The notes beneath the pieces were generated by a model. It made no database searches, was not told the origin of the DNA, and saw only the letters and a list, made by a program, of their open reading frames with translations. The position numbers were made by a program, and so were the translations under genes. A stretch of 64,000 bases of DNA from Crossiella cryophila (lineage in GTDB: Bacteria > Actinomycetota > Actinomycetes > Mycobacteriales > Pseudonocardiaceae), in contig NZ_JACHMH010000001.1 of assembly GCF_014204915.1 (NCBI RefSeq), positions 3,555,001-3,619,000 of the forward strand. The letters are read 5' to 3'. Positions 8,246 to 19,300 of the stretch are shown piece after piece (position 1 is the first letter of the stretch; every line of letters begins with the position of its first letter).

Positions 8246-8389
8246 CCGGCAGCCCCGAATTTCTTTCTCCTGAGTGGAGACGCGCAATCGATGACCTCGA
8301 TCGGGACTGGCCAGCCGGTGGACTCACCCGGAATCCACATGCATTGCCAAGCAAACCCGGAGTCGCCAGTCCCGCGATCCCCTGCCTAT

Positions 8390-8420
8390 GGCAGCAAACC
8401 CGCTAAGGCAGCAAACCCGC
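8390..8420. repeat. 14-bp tandem duplication across the response-regulator stop codon
   Basis: GGCAGCAAACCCGC occurs at 8390-8403 and again at 8407-8420, with a 17-bp period. The right copy encodes the last residues of the response regulator and the left copy begins at its stop codon, so the very end of the gene looks duplicated, probably by replication slippage. The region 8246-8389 between the converging genes also holds a 9-bp inverted repeat (8303-8311 with 8365-8373), but no gene. Confidence 0.6.
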
Positions 8421-9074
8421 CGCGCGGGCCGCGAGCACGGCCTCGGCCCGATCGCTCACCTTGAGCTTGCCGAACAATCGCTGCAAATAGGTCTTCACCG
8501 TCGGTTCGGTCACCGAAAGCCGCTGCGCGATCTCCGGAGTCCGATTCCCGGTGGCGACCAGCCGCAGCACCTGCAGCTCCCGCGCGGACAGCCGCGGCGT
8601 GCCCCCGCCGTCCTGGACCCGCGCCACCAACTGGGGCAGCAGATCAGCGGAGATCGGCGTGCCACCCGTGCACGCCCCGCGCACGGCGCTGACCAGGTAC
8701 TCACTGCTGGAGGACTTCAGAATGAACCCCCGCGCCCCCGCCTCCAGCGCCCTGACCACCTGGTTACGCGCATTGGAGAACACCAGCAGCGGCACGTCCG
8801 GCAACGTCCGCGACGCCCGCCGGATGACCTCGACCCCATCCCCACCAGGCCCCTCGGCCGCCACCTCGACCAGCAACACATCCGGCGCCTCGGCGGTCAG
8901 CCCGTGCAGGGCCTGCTCCCAGCCATCGGCCCAGCCGACGAGGTCGATGTCCGCCTGATTCCGGAACACCGCGCGCAATCCCTCGGCCACGATCGGCTGC
9001 GGATCCACGAGGAAGACCCGGAACTCCGGAGAATGGGTATCAGGCGCTTGGCTGACCGCTAATGTGCTGTTCAT
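8403..9074 (-). CDS. Orphan NarL/FixJ-type response regulator with Glu at the phospho-acceptor site and a TTA codon
   Basis: This 223-aa protein has a receiver domain (about 17-135) and a LuxR-type helix-turn-helix (about 158-220) containing LSARELQVLRLVATGNRTPE. In the receiver, acidic Asp24, switch Ser100 and Lys120 are in place. Where the phosphorylated Asp should be (DVLLVEVA), residue 70 is Glu. Asp-to-Glu can mimic phosphorylation, so the protein may act without a kinase, and no histidine kinase gene is nearby. Codon 5 (9062-9060) is TTA, so expression may depend on a bldA-type tRNA, like the LAL gene. It is the regulator closest to the NRPS operon, with the NB-ARC gene between, and may control it (inference). 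Confidence 0.85.
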   Translation of the reverse strand: MNSTLAVSQAPDTHSPEFRVFLVDPQPIVAEGLRAVFRNQADIDLVGWADGWEQALHGLTAEAPDVLLVEVAAEGPGGDGVEVIRRASRTLPDVPLLVFSNARNQVVRALEAGARGFILKSSSSEYLVSAVRGACTGGTPISADLLPQLVARVQDGGGTPRLSARELQVLRLVATGNRTPEIAQRLSVTEPTVKTYLQRLFGKLKVSDRAEAVLAARAAGLLP

Positions 9075-9321
9075 CGCGTTCCCGAGGGTCGAATGGGACG
9101 AATGACAACTGCTGTCATCCGGTGCGGACTACAAGGGCTGTCGTCTTGGCGGCGGACATTTCTTTGTGTTCCGATCACGCGTGCTATTTTATTTTCGCTT
9201 TTCCTGGGTAGATTGTGCTGCCTCGTGCAGATTTTCCTGAGTATATCACGATTGTTGAATTACTTAGTAGATGCTTCAAACTTTTGATTCCGCGTAATAT
9301 GGACGCCCGCTCAAGCGATGT
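9075..9321 (-). promoter_or_regulatory. AT-rich intergenic region, probable response-regulator promoter
   Basis: This 247-base gap lies between the end of the NB-ARC gene and the start of the response regulator. It is markedly AT-rich for this genome, with runs such as CTATTTTATTTTCGC near 9183 and ATATCACG near 9242. A 64-codon frame on the plus strand here lacks a ribosome site and family features, so I treat the region as regulatory. I cannot assign one -10/-35 pair with confidence. Confidence 0.4.
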
Positions 9322-11451
9322 CTACCGACCCTCCGTCTGCTCCTGCCAGTAGGCGAGGGTGTCATGGCTCATGAGGGTGTCGGGGTGGTCTGGTCCGAGG
9401 ATGCGGGTGCGGTCGGCGAGTACCGCTTGGAGTCCGGTGATGGCGGTGGTCAGGTCGCCTGCTTCGCCGCGCAGGTGGGCGAGGTTTTGGCGGGTGGTCA
9501 GGGTGTCGGGGTGGTCTGGTCCGAGGATGCGGTTGTGGTCGGCGAGTACTGCTTGGTGTTCGGTGATGGCGGTGGTCAGATCGCCTGTTGCTCTGTGCAA
9601 GCTGGCGAGGTTGTGGCGCGTGGAGAGTGTCTTGGGGTGGTCTGGTCCGAGGATGCGGGTGCGGTCGGCGAGTATCGCTTGGTATTCGGTGATGGCGGTG
9701 GTGGGGTCGCCTGCTTCGCTGCGCCAGTGGGCGAGGCTGTGGCGGGTGGTCAGGGTGTCGGAGTCTTCTGGTCCGAGGATGCGGGTGCGGTCGGCGAGTA
9801 TCGCTTGGTATTCGGTGATGGCGGTGGTGGGGTCGCCTGTTGCGCCGCGCCAGTGGGCGAGGCTGTGGCGGACGGCGAGGGTGTCGGGGTGGTCTGGTCC
9901 GAGGATGCGGTTGTGGTCGGCGAGTACTGCTTGGTGTTCGGTGATGGCGGTGGTCAGATCGCCTGCTTCGCTGCGCCAGTAGGCGAGGCTGTGGCGGGTG
10001 GTCAGGGTGTCGGGGTGGTCTGCTCCGAGGTGTCTTTCGGCGATAGTCCGCAACTGCTCGAAGTAGCCACTGGCCTCGGACGCTCGTCCACAGCCGCCGA
10101 GGCTGTTACCCGCTAGGAACAGCACGTCATGGCCGTTCGGTCCCCAGAGGTGTGGCTCGGCGATGGCGTGCAGTGTCATGGTGTTCGCACGAAGCACCTG
10201 GGCCAGCGTTGTGTCTTTCTCAATCTCCGGCCACACCTCGACCAGGGCTCCCGCCGCGCACTGGGCAAGTGACTTTAGTTGAGCCTCGAACAGGCCGTCC
10301 CGGGTAGTCCGCTGTACCAACGCATGCACCCGGACCGCGCGATGTGGCTTCCGGGCATCGTGGTTGATCAGGCTCAGCCGATGCAGACAGCGCAGAGCAT
10401 CTCGCGCCCCGGCCGTGGTCACTGGGTGTTCCACAACCTTCCCCAGATACTCCCGAACCGCCTCGCTTACAAAGACATCGCCGGGAATCCCATTGGGATC
10501 CAACACACTTGCTAACTCCAGCAAGGGTTTCGCGAGTCCAGCTGGGTTGAGATCGTTCGCAAGCTGCACCGATAGCGACCAGGTTCGTGCCACCGGCTGA
10601 CGATGATCCTCTGGCAAGCTGTCCTGCTCCGGAGCCAGTGACTCCAGCGAGTTTCCCTGATCCGCCAAGCGTTCCCGATACTCTGCACAACTGATGTCCC
10701 GATCCAGCACATAGGCCGCCGCCTGAGTCAACGCCAGTGGCAAGTGCCCCAGGTCGTCAGCCAGATTCTCGGCCTCTGTCAACAGATGCGGATGATCGGC
10801 GAGCTTGTGTTCCAGGAATGCCAACGATTCCGCCGGGCTGAACGTGTCCACATCGACAACTCGCCGGTTCTTCCCGCGCATCGCCGAGTCCCGCCGCCGG
10901 GTCGTCACCACCACCTGCCCGACCGAAGTCGTTGGCGGCCAAAGATCCCGGAGATCCGCCGGAGACTGCACGTCATCCAGCACGACCAGCCAACGCCCCG
11001 CGAACGTCGCCAGGTAAGCCAGGAACCGCTTCGCCGGCGCCTCCGGATCCGGCGACTGGTACCCCGTCAAGTCAGCGATGATCGTCGCGTACTCAGTCAG
11101 AATCGCCTGCCGCGAGGTCGCCGTGATCCACACCAGCAGATCCACATCCGCAGCCACCGACTCCGCATAGTTCGCCGCCAGCTGAGTCTTCCCAACCCCA
11201 CCCAGCCCGGCCAACACACTCGTCCCACCGGACGACCCGGTCAGCACCGCCGCCGCCCCGGCAGCCACCGCCGCCGCCAGTTCCCCCGCGACCTCCCGCT
11301 CCTGGAAGCAGTCCACCCGCGAAGGCACCACCCCATACCGCCGCGGCCCACCCGCCTGTTGCGGAACCTGGTTGAAGTGCACGCCGCCATAGATGGCCCC
11401 CGCCTGCACGCCCTCCAGCCGCTCGGCCGAGTTGTGCGTGTCCGAACCCAT
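9322..11451 (-). CDS. NB-ARC ATPase with C-terminal tetratricopeptide repeats
   Basis: This STAND-type signalling ATPase of about 709 aa has a short N-terminal region with GAIYGGVHFNQVPQ, an NB-ARC nucleotide-binding domain with P-loop GLGGVGKT (about 82-89) and Walker B WLVVLDDVQ. A winged-helix linker follows, then six 42-residue TPR units, each carrying a DHPDTL-type motif. In bacteria such proteins act as signal-sensing switches in regulation or anti-phage defence. Its codon use is less GC-biased than neighbours and includes a TTA (10515-10513), hinting at transfer. ATG 11451 and an in-frame GTG at 11469 are both possible starts; neither has an ideal ribosome site. The role is unknown; nothing ties it directly to the NRPS. 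Confidence 0.8.
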   Translation of the reverse strand: MGSDTHNSAERLEGVQAGAIYGGVHFNQVPQQAGGPRRYGVVPSRVDCFQEREVAGELAAAVAAGAAAVLTGSSGGTSVLAGLGGVGKTQLAANYAESVAADVDLLVWITATSRQAILTEYATIIADLTGYQSPDPEAPAKRFLAYLATFAGRWLVVLDDVQSPADLRDLWPPTTSVGQVVVTTRRRDSAMRGKNRRVVDVDTFSPAESLAFLEHKLADHPHLLTEAENLADDLGHLPLALTQAAAYVLDRDISCAEYRERLADQGNSLESLAPEQDSLPEDHRQPVARTWSLSVQLANDLNPAGLAKPLLELASVLDPNGIPGDVFVSEAVREYLGKVVEHPVTTAGARDALRCLHRLSLINHDARKPHRAVRVHALVQRTTRDGLFEAQLKSLAQCAAGALVEVWPEIEKDTTLAQVLRANTMTLHAIAEPHLWGPNGHDVLFLAGNSLGGCGRASEASGYFEQLRTIAERHLGADHPDTLTTRHSLAYWRSEAGDLTTAITEHQAVLADHNRILGPDHPDTLAVRHSLAHWRGATGDPTTAITEYQAILADRTRILGPEDSDTLTTRHSLAHWRSEAGDPTTAITEYQAILADRTRILGPDHPKTLSTRHNLASLHRATGDLTTAITEHQAVLADHNRILGPDHPDTLTTRQNLAHLRGEAGDLTTAITGLQAVLADRTRILGPDHPDTLMSHDTLAYWQEQTEGR
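9373..10036. repeat. 126-bp tandem repeats encoding the TPR units
   Basis: A block beginning GGTGTCGGGGTGGTCTGG (plus strand) recurs near 9377, 9503, 9629, 9755, 9881 and 10007, exactly 126 bp apart and largely identical, with drift in the last unit. This equals 42 codons, one TPR motif. The near identity at DNA level implies recent duplication or gene conversion, so repeat number probably varies between strains. Confidence 0.9.
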
Positions 11452-11469
11452 CCTCGAATGATCCCGCAC

Positions 11470-11925
11470 GCTCCGTGTCTACCCAGTCACAGCCCCATAC
11501 CGCTCCGCTTCTCTAGATGTCCATGACCACTTCAGTGTCGAGTGAAATCGCTGCGTTAACACCCAAACGTGCTGCAAGCGTCACAGTCACCCAGCGTTGT
11601 CTGGAGAGGAACAAGATCAGGGGAGACGACCGTCACTCTGGGTGGTTATGGTTACGCAGGGTTGCAATCTTGTCCCCGAATTAGGGACCTAAACGCACCC
11701 GCTTGGCTCAATCTTGTTTCGCGCAATTGTGCTTATCGGTCCAATTTATTTACTGATAGTTGGCCTACGTGTTCGGCGTCTCTTGCTCTCGGGCAACCGC
11801 TAGTCCGTCTGGCGGTATTGACGCAGGGGGGTCGTGTTGCATTGTTACCGCTGTTCTGCGTTTGATCTGCCTTCGGGAGTCGCGGCCCGGATGAGTCATG
11901 TCACCGATGAGGGGTCTGTCGTTCC
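11470..11925 (+). promoter_or_regulatory. 456-base leader and promoter region of the NRPS operon
   Basis: This is the only long gap before the 40-kb operon, so its promoter should be here. The stretch 11650-11850 is less GC-rich than the genes. A TTGACG at 11818-11823 could be a -35 box, with a poor -10 (TTGTTA) about 18 bases on. GTCCC (11672-11676) and GGGAC (11684-11688) form a short inverted repeat around CGAATTA. A GAGGGG at about 11908 serves the first gene. A 98-codon frame at 11569-11865 shows no protein-like features and I do not call it. Confidence 0.45.
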
Positions 11926-13290
11926 ATGTCGTCATACCGCGACGCCTGCGTGGCACAAGTCACTGTCGAGGCCGAGTGGCTGTCCCGCACCCTGTCCACC
12001 CTGGTCCGCAAGCACCAGGTTCCTGGCGCCCAGCTCGCCGTGCACGTCAACGGCGAGACCATCACCGCCGAGGCCGGCGAGCTGCGCTACGGCGGCGGCA
12101 CACCGGTAACCCGGGACACCGCCTTCCCTATTGGCTCGGTCACCAAGGCCGCCACCGCCGCACTGGCGATACTGCTGGTCGCCGACGACGATCTTGAGCT
12201 GGACTCGGACGTCACCGAGCACCTCCCTGAACTCGGCGCGCCACTGACGCTGCGCCAGTTGCTCAGCCACACCAGCGGGCTGGCCTCCGGGCCGGACTCG
12301 GCCGTGGCCGCCACGATGTCCCTGCGCCGCTTCGTCGCCGAGCACTGCCGCACCCCCGAACTGGTGCTGCCGGCCGGCGCGGGCTTCTCCTACTCCAACC
12401 TCGGTTACGCCGTCGTCGGGCGGCTGATCGAGGAGGTCACCGGCATGACCTGGTGGGAGGCGATCGAGTCGATCCTGCTGCGCCCACTGGGGATCCGGCC
12501 CGCCTTCGTGGTCGCGCCCAACCCGCTGACCTCGGTGAACGTCGCCAGCGGGCATGCGGTCAACACCTCGCACGGACGCACCCGGCCGGTCGTGCAGTCC
12601 CTCGCCATGGGTGAGGCCCCGGCCGGAGCGCTCGCGCTCAGCGCCGCGGATCTGCTGCGCTTCGGCCTGCTGCACATGGATCCGGCGGAGACCGGACTGC
12701 CCGACCTGCTGCCGGCCGAGCTGGCCGCGGAGATGCGCCGCATCCAGCCGGGCGCCGACCCGATCGGCCTTGCCGATGGTTGGGGACTCGGCTTCGGGGT
12801 ATTCCGTACTGGGGTCCAGCACTGGATCGGCCACGACGGCAACGCCGACGGCACCGACGCGCATCTGCGGGTCAACGCCGACAGCAGCCAGGCCATCGCC
12901 TTCACCAGCAACGGCAACACCGGCATCGGCCTGTGGGCGGAACTCGTCGACGAGCTGGCCGAGGTCGGCATCGAGGTCGGCAGTTACCGGCTGGACGTGC
13001 CGGGCCGACGCACCACGGTGCCGCCCGAGATCTTCGGCAGCTACCTCAACGGCGACACCGAGTACACGGTCAGCCCGGCCGAGGACGCCACGCTGCGCCT
13101 GGCCATCGACGGCGAGATCGTCGCCCGGCTCACCCCGCACGAAGGACTCATGTTCGCCCAGCAGGACTGGGAATCGGGACAACTCGTGCACCCCGGCCGC
13201 TTTCTTCGGGACCCGGTAACCGGTGTGCTGGACCGAATTCAGGTTTCCGGCCGACTGGCCCGCCGCGCGGTCGGCAGCGGCCGCTGTTAG
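11926..13290 (+). CDS. Stand-alone PBP-type thioesterase / peptide cyclase (SurE-like), serine hydrolase family
   Basis: This 454-aa cytosolic protein (no signal peptide) has a class C beta-lactamase/penicillin-binding fold. The nucleophile motif is SVTK (Ser71, Lys74), the second motif is YSN (Tyr156, Asn158), and an HDG (303-305) fills the KTG position. The last ~120 residues are beta-rich and could be the lipocalin-like domain seen in SurE. SurE, DsaJ, WolJ, UlmX and MppK are trans-acting cyclases that take peptides with a C-terminal D residue from NRPSs that lack a thioesterase. Here the downstream NRPS ends in an epimerase with no thioesterase, module 1 gives an L residue, and this gene opens the operon 95 bases before NRPS 1, so all conditions are met. 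A D-Ala-D-Ala peptidase or esterase is the alternative, but those are normally exported. Confidence 0.78.
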   Translation: MSSYRDACVAQVTVEAEWLSRTLSTLVRKHQVPGAQLAVHVNGETITAEAGELRYGGGTPVTRDTAFPIGSVTKAATAALAILLVADDDLELDSDVTEHLPELGAPLTLRQLLSHTSGLASGPDSAVAATMSLRRFVAEHCRTPELVLPAGAGFSYSNLGYAVVGRLIEEVTGMTWWEAIESILLRPLGIRPAFVVAPNPLTSVNVASGHAVNTSHGRTRPVVQSLAMGEAPAGALALSAADLLRFGLLHMDPAETGLPDLLPAELAAEMRRIQPGADPIGLADGWGLGFGVFRTGVQHWIGHDGNADGTDAHLRVNADSSQAIAFTSNGNTGIGLWAELVDELAEVGIEVGSYRLDVPGRRTTVPPEIFGSYLNGDTEYTVSPAEDATLRLAIDGEIVARLTPHEGLMFAQQDWESGQLVHPGRFLRDPVTGVLDRIQVSGRLARRAVGSGRC

Positions 13291-13385
13291 CAGCGGGAAC
13301 AGTCCCGCTTCAGCGCACTTCCGGCTAGCTCCTGCATACCCCGTCTGCTGGCGTGGTCTTGCCACGCCTGAAAGGTTTTGAGTTC

Positions 13386-16300
13386 ATGTCCGCACGCGAG
13401 GTGTCCGTGCCCGCCCACGCCCTGCCGTCGTCACTCACCGCAACGGAGTCGACCGGCATCGTGAGCGCGGCGGACCTGCTGGTGGCGCACAACAGGACTG
13501 ACCGCGCCATCAGGCAGGCGACCCTGTCGCAGCTGGTCGAGGCCCAGGCTGCGCGCACCCCGCAGGCGCCCGCGCTGCTGGACGAGGAAGGTTCGGTCAC
13601 CTTCGCCGAACTGGAGCGCCGGGCAAACCGGTTGGCTCATCGGTTGATCGGACTCGGGGCGGGGCCGGAGCGGATCGTGGCGCTGCTGCTGCCCCGCTCG
13701 GTGGACATCGTGGTGGCGCAGCTCGCGGTGCTCAAGGCAGGTGCCGCCTACCTGCCGGTGGATCCGGCCTACCCTGGCGAGCGGATCCGGCTGATGCTGG
13801 CCGACGCCGCACCCGCGCTGGTGATCGACGAGGACTTCCTGGCCGGGACCCCGGACGGCCTGCCGGACACCGCGCCGACCGACGCGGACCGCCTGCGCCC
13901 CTTGGACTTCGATCACCCGGCCTACGTCATCTACACCTCCGGCTCCACCGGCCGCCCCAAGGGCGTGGTGGTCACCCATGCCGGACTGGCGAGCTTCTCC
14001 GCCGCGGAGATCGAGCAGTACCAGGTGAAACCGGGCGACCGGGTGCTCCAGTTCTCCTCGCCCAGCTTCGACGCCTCGGTGCTCGAACTCTGTATGTCGC
14101 TGCCCGCCGGGGCGACCCTGGTGGTGCCGCCACCCGGCCCGCTGCTCGGCGACCACCTCGCCAAGGTGCTGGCCGAACGCCGGATCACGCACGCGCTGAT
14201 CCCGCCGGTGGCCCTGGCCACCGTGCCGGAAGGCGTTGAGCTGCCGGACTTCCGCACGGTGATCGTGGGCGGCGACGCCTGTTCCGCCGAGCTGGTCGAC
14301 CGCTGGGCCCCGGGCCGCCGGATGATCAACTCCTATGGTCCGACCGAGTCCACCGTGGTCGCCACCTGGAGCGAACCCCTGGTGCCCGGCGGCGTGCCCT
14401 CGATCGGCCGACCCATCTGGAACACCCGGGTGTACGTGCTCGACGAGCAGCTCAACCCGGTGCCCGGCGGGGTGGACGGGGAGCTGTACATCGCGGGCGC
14501 CGGACTGGCCCGCGGCTACCTGAACCAGCCGGGGCTGACCGCGGATCGCTTCCCGCCCAACCCCTTCGGCGCGCCCGGCACCCGCATGTACCGCACCGGC
14601 GACCTGGTCCGCTGGACCGTCGAGGGTGTCCTGGAGTTCCGCGGCCGGGCCGACGACCAGGTCAAGATCCGCGGCTTCCGGATCGAGCCCGGCGAGATCG
14701 AGACCCTGCTCCGGCAGCAGCCCACCGTGGCCGAGGCCGTGGTGGTGGCCCGGCAGGACCAGGGCCTCAAGCGGCTGATCGGCTACATCGTCCCGGCCAA
14801 GGGCCAGGAACCCGACCCCGCGCACCTGCGCACCGTGCTCGCCGAAACCCTGCCCGGCCACATGGTGCCTGCCGTGCTCGTGGTGCTGGCCACCCTCCCG
14901 TTGAGCCCCAACGGGAAGCTCGACCGCAACGCGCTGCCCGCGCCCACCGGACCGCTGCCCGGCGGTGAGTCCGCGGTGCCGCCGCGCACCGCGGCCGAAC
15001 GGGTGCTGGCCCGGATCTGGGCCGAGGTGCTCGGCCTGCCCGAGATCGGCGTCACCGACGACTTCTTCGCCCTGGGCGGCGATTCGGTGCTGGCCTTCCG
15101 CGCCCTGGCCCGCATCCGGGCCGCCTTCGACGTGGAGCTGTCCCCTCGGCTGCTGTTCGAGACCAGCACCATCCGCGCCCTGGCCGCCCAGTTGCCCGAA
15201 CCGTCCACTGTGGACAACGCGATTCCGGCCGCGCCGGTCGGCCGGGTGCCGCTGTCCTCGGCCCAGCACCGGATGTGGGTGCTGGACAACCTGACCGGCG
15301 GCACCGAGTACAACACCGGGGTCGGCCTGCGCCTGACCGGGCCCCTGGACGCCGACGCGCTGCGCCGCGCGCTGGACGCACTGGCCGCCCGGCACGACTC
15401 GCTGCGCACCACCTTCACCGAGTCCGGCGGACTGCCCGAGCAGATCATCGCCGCCACCGGCGGCATTCCACTGCGTACCACCGAGGCCGGTCCGGGCACC
15501 CTGGACGATGTGCTGGCGGCCGAACTGGACCGCCCGTTCGACCTGCGCCGCGGCCCGCTCACCCGGGCCCTGCTGGTCCGGCTCGCGGCTGATGACCAGG
15601 TGTTGTTGCTGTGCCAGCACCACATCGTCACCGACGGCGCCTCGGTCGCGCTGCTGGTGGAGGAACTCGCCGAGCTGTACGCGGCGGCCGGCGACAACCG
15701 CGCCGCCGACCTGCCCGAGCCGGTGCTGCGTTACGCCGATTACGCGGCCTGGCAGCAGGATCGGCTCAGCAGCCCGGAACTGGCCGGACAGCTCGCCTAC
15801 TGGCGGGAACGCCTGGCCGGGGCCGAGGCCCTGCAACTGCCCACCGACCGCCCGCGCCCGCCGGTGCGCACCAACCCCGGCGCGGTGCACCGGCATCTGC
15901 TGCCCGCCACCCTGGTCGACAAGCTCACCACCGCGGGCCGGGATCGTGGCGCGACCCTGTTCATGCTGCTCACCGCAGCGGTCCAGGTGCTCTTCGCCCG
16001 TTACAGCAACCGGCAGGACATCACCGTCGGCACCGCCACCTCCGGCCGCAACCGGGCCGAACTGGAACGCCTGGCCGGGTTCCTGGTCAACACCGTGGTG
16101 CTCCGGTCCACTGTGGACCCGAAGCTGCCGTTCACCGAGTTCCTCGGCCAGGTCAGGGAAACCGTGCTGTCCGGCTTCGCGCACGAGGACGCGCCGTTCG
16201 ACCGGCTGGTCGAGGAGCTGCGCCTGGACCGGGACGCCAGCCGCACCCCGCTGATCCAGGCCCTGGTGGTGCTGCAGAACGCGGTCGTGCGGTCGCGGGA

Positions 16301-19300
16301 GATCGGCGAACTGCGGATCAGCGAACAGGACCTGCCCCGCCCGCGGGCCCGGTTCGACCTGGTGTGCGAGTTCTGGCCGCGGGCCGAGGGCCTGACCGTC
16401 GCGGTGGAGTACAACACCGACCTGTTCGACCAGGCCACCATCGCCCGCCTGACCGAACACCTGGAAGTCCTGCTCAACGGTGTGCTCGCCACCCCGGACG
16501 CGCAGCTCGGCGACCTGCCGCTGCTCACCGGGCCGGAGCGGCAGCAGGTGCTGCGCGGCTGGAACGACACCGCACTGGACGTCGCCCCCACCCTGTACCC
16601 GGAGCTGTTCGCCCAGCAGGCCGCCCGCACTCCCGACGCGATCGCGGTCACTCACGCGGGCCGGAGCCTGACCTACGCCGAGCTGAACCGGCGCGCGAAC
16701 CGGTTGGCCCGCCTGCTGATCAGCCGCGGCGCCGGACCGGAACGGTTCGTGGGCATCGCGATGCCGCGCACCGAGCACACCATCGTCGCGCTGCTGGCCA
16801 TCCTCAAGTCCGGGGCCGCCTACCTGCCGATCGACCCGGCCTACCCGGCGGACCGGATCGAGTTCATGCTCGCCGACGCCGCTCCCGCGCTGGTGCTCAC
16901 CGCCGAGGAGATCGAGCGGATCCGGCCCGAGCTGGCCGCACTGTCCGATGTGGACATCACCGATGCGGACCGGCTGCGCCCCCTCGATCCGGCGCACGCC
17001 GCCTACACCATCTACACCTCCGGCTCCACCGGCCGCCCCAAGGGCGTGGTCATCGCGCACGAGAGCCTGGCCGACCTGACCGCCTGGGCCGCCCGCGACT
17101 TCGGGTTGACCGGACTGTCCACTGTGGTCGCCTCCACCTCGCTCAACTTCGACGTCTCGGTGTTCGAGATCTTCTGCCCGCTGGTGCTGGGCGGGGCCAT
17201 CGAGGTGGTCGACAACGTGCTGGCACTGGGGGAGGCGCGGGCTGAACCGTGGCGGGCCAGCCTGGTCAGCGCGGTCCCCTCGGCCCTGGCCCAGGTGCTC
17301 TCCCAGGGCGCGGTCACCGTGTCCGCCGATCACGTGGTGCTGGCTGGCGAGGGCCTGTCCGCGCACGCCACCAGGGAGATCCAGGCCGCGCTGCCCGGCG
17401 GGCGGATCGCCAACATCTACGGCCCGACCGAGGCCACCGTGTACGCCACGGCCTGGTACTCCGACGGGATCGAGCGGGACACCGCGCCGCCGATCGGCAA
17501 GCCGGTCAGCAACATCCAGACCTACGTGCTCGACCCGAACCTGCGCCCGGCCCCGATCGGTGTGCCCGGTGAGCTGTACCTGGCCGGGCGCGGCCTGGCC
17601 CGCGGCTACCTCAACCGGCCCGGCCTGAGCGCGGACCGCTTCATCGCCAATCCCTATGGCGGGCCCGGCGAACGCATGTACCGCACCGGCGATGTGGTGC
17701 GCTGGAACGCCGACGGCGATATCGAGTACCTGGGCCGGGCCGACGACCAGGTCAAGATCCGCGGTTTCCGGATCGAACTCGGCGAGGTCGAGGCCGCGCT
17801 GCTGAGCCACCCCGCGGTCACCGACGCGGTCGCGGTGGCCCGCACCGACGGCGGCCACCAGCGCCTGGTCGCCTACGTGGTCGCCGACACCCCGGTCGAC
17901 TCCGCCGAGCTGCGCGCGCACACCGGCGGGCGGCTGCCCGAGTACATGGTCCCGGCCGCGGTCCTGCGACTCGACCGGCTTCCGTTGAACCCCAACGGAA
18001 AGCTCGACCGCCGCGCGCTGCCCGCACCGGACTGGGCGGCGGTGGCCGGTGGCGAGTACGTGGCCCCCGGCAACGCCACCGAGCGGGTGCTGGCCGACAT
18101 CTGGGCCGAGGTGCTCGGCCTGGACCGGATCGGCGTCACCGACAACTTCTTCTCCCACGGCGGCGACTCCATCCTGAGCATCCAGGTGGTGGCCAAGGCC
18201 CGCGCCGCCGGCCTGCAACTCACCTCGCGGGATCTGTTCCTGCACCAGACCATCACCGCACTGGCGCCGCAGGTCACCGCGGTGGCCACCCGCCGGATCG
18301 CGCAGGGCCCGGTCACCGGCGCGGCCCCGCTCACCCCGATCCAGCACTGGCTGTTCGAGATCCAGCCCGAGCACCCCGAACTCTTCGCCCAGCACCTCAC
18401 CGTCACCCTCGCCGAGGGCGCCGACGAACGTGCTTTACACACCGCGCTGTCCGCACTCGTCGAACACCACGACGCGCTGCGCATGCGGTTCGTGCACAAC
18501 GAATCCGGCTGGCAGCAGCACAACGCGCCCATCGGCGACACCGAGGTCGCCAACGCGCCGCTGACCCTGGCCGGGGAATCCCTGCTGCGCGCGGAGATCC
18601 GCGATCTGCCCGGCGGACGGCGCGCGCTGTACCTGGCCGTGCACCACCTCGTCGTCGACGGCGTGTCCTGGCGCATCCTCCTGGAAGACCTGGCCAGCGG
18701 CTACGAGCAGGCCGTGCGCGGGGAGCCGATCCGGCTCGGCGCGAAGACCACCTCCTTCCGCGACTGGGCCACCCGCCTCGCCGAACACACCGCGTCCGGC
18801 GGCTTCGACGCCGACTTGGATCACTGGACCGCCGTCGGCGAGCAGACCCCGCTCCCGGTCGAACGCACCGGCCCGAACACGGTGGCCAGCACCGAAGTGG
18901 TCACCGTCCGCCTGGATGAGCAGCAGACCCGCGCCCTGCTCCAGGACGTGCCGGCGGCCTACCGCACCCAGGTCAACGACGTGCTGCTCAGCGCACTCAG
19001 CCGGGTGCTGACCCGATGGACCGGCCAGGACCGGGTGCTGGTCGACCTGGAGGGCCACGGCCGCGAGGAACTCTTCGCCGACCTGGATCTCTCCCGCACC
19101 CTCGGCTGGTTCACCACTATGTTCCCGGTCGCACTGTCCACACCGGACACTGACTGGGGTCGCACGCTCAAGGCGGTCAAGGAACAGCTGCGCGCCCTGC
19201 CGCACCGCGGCCTGTCCTACGGTGCCCTGCACCGCCTCACCGACCGCCTGCCGGACAAGCCGGTCCCGCAGATCAGCTTCAACTACCTCGGCACCTTCGA

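Noticed and set aside
9093-9287. 64-codon hydrophobic frame between the response regulator and NB-ARC genes
   Set aside because: Hydrophobicity follows from AT-rich DNA; no ribosome site or family features, although a small membrane peptide cannot be fully excluded.
9373-10036. CRISPR array
   Set aside because: The 126-bp period is in-frame TPR coding sequence with no spacer-like unique segments.
11569-11865. 98-codon frame in the NRPS leader region
   Set aside because: No ribosome site, odd composition, stops before the first operon gene; more likely untranslated leader.
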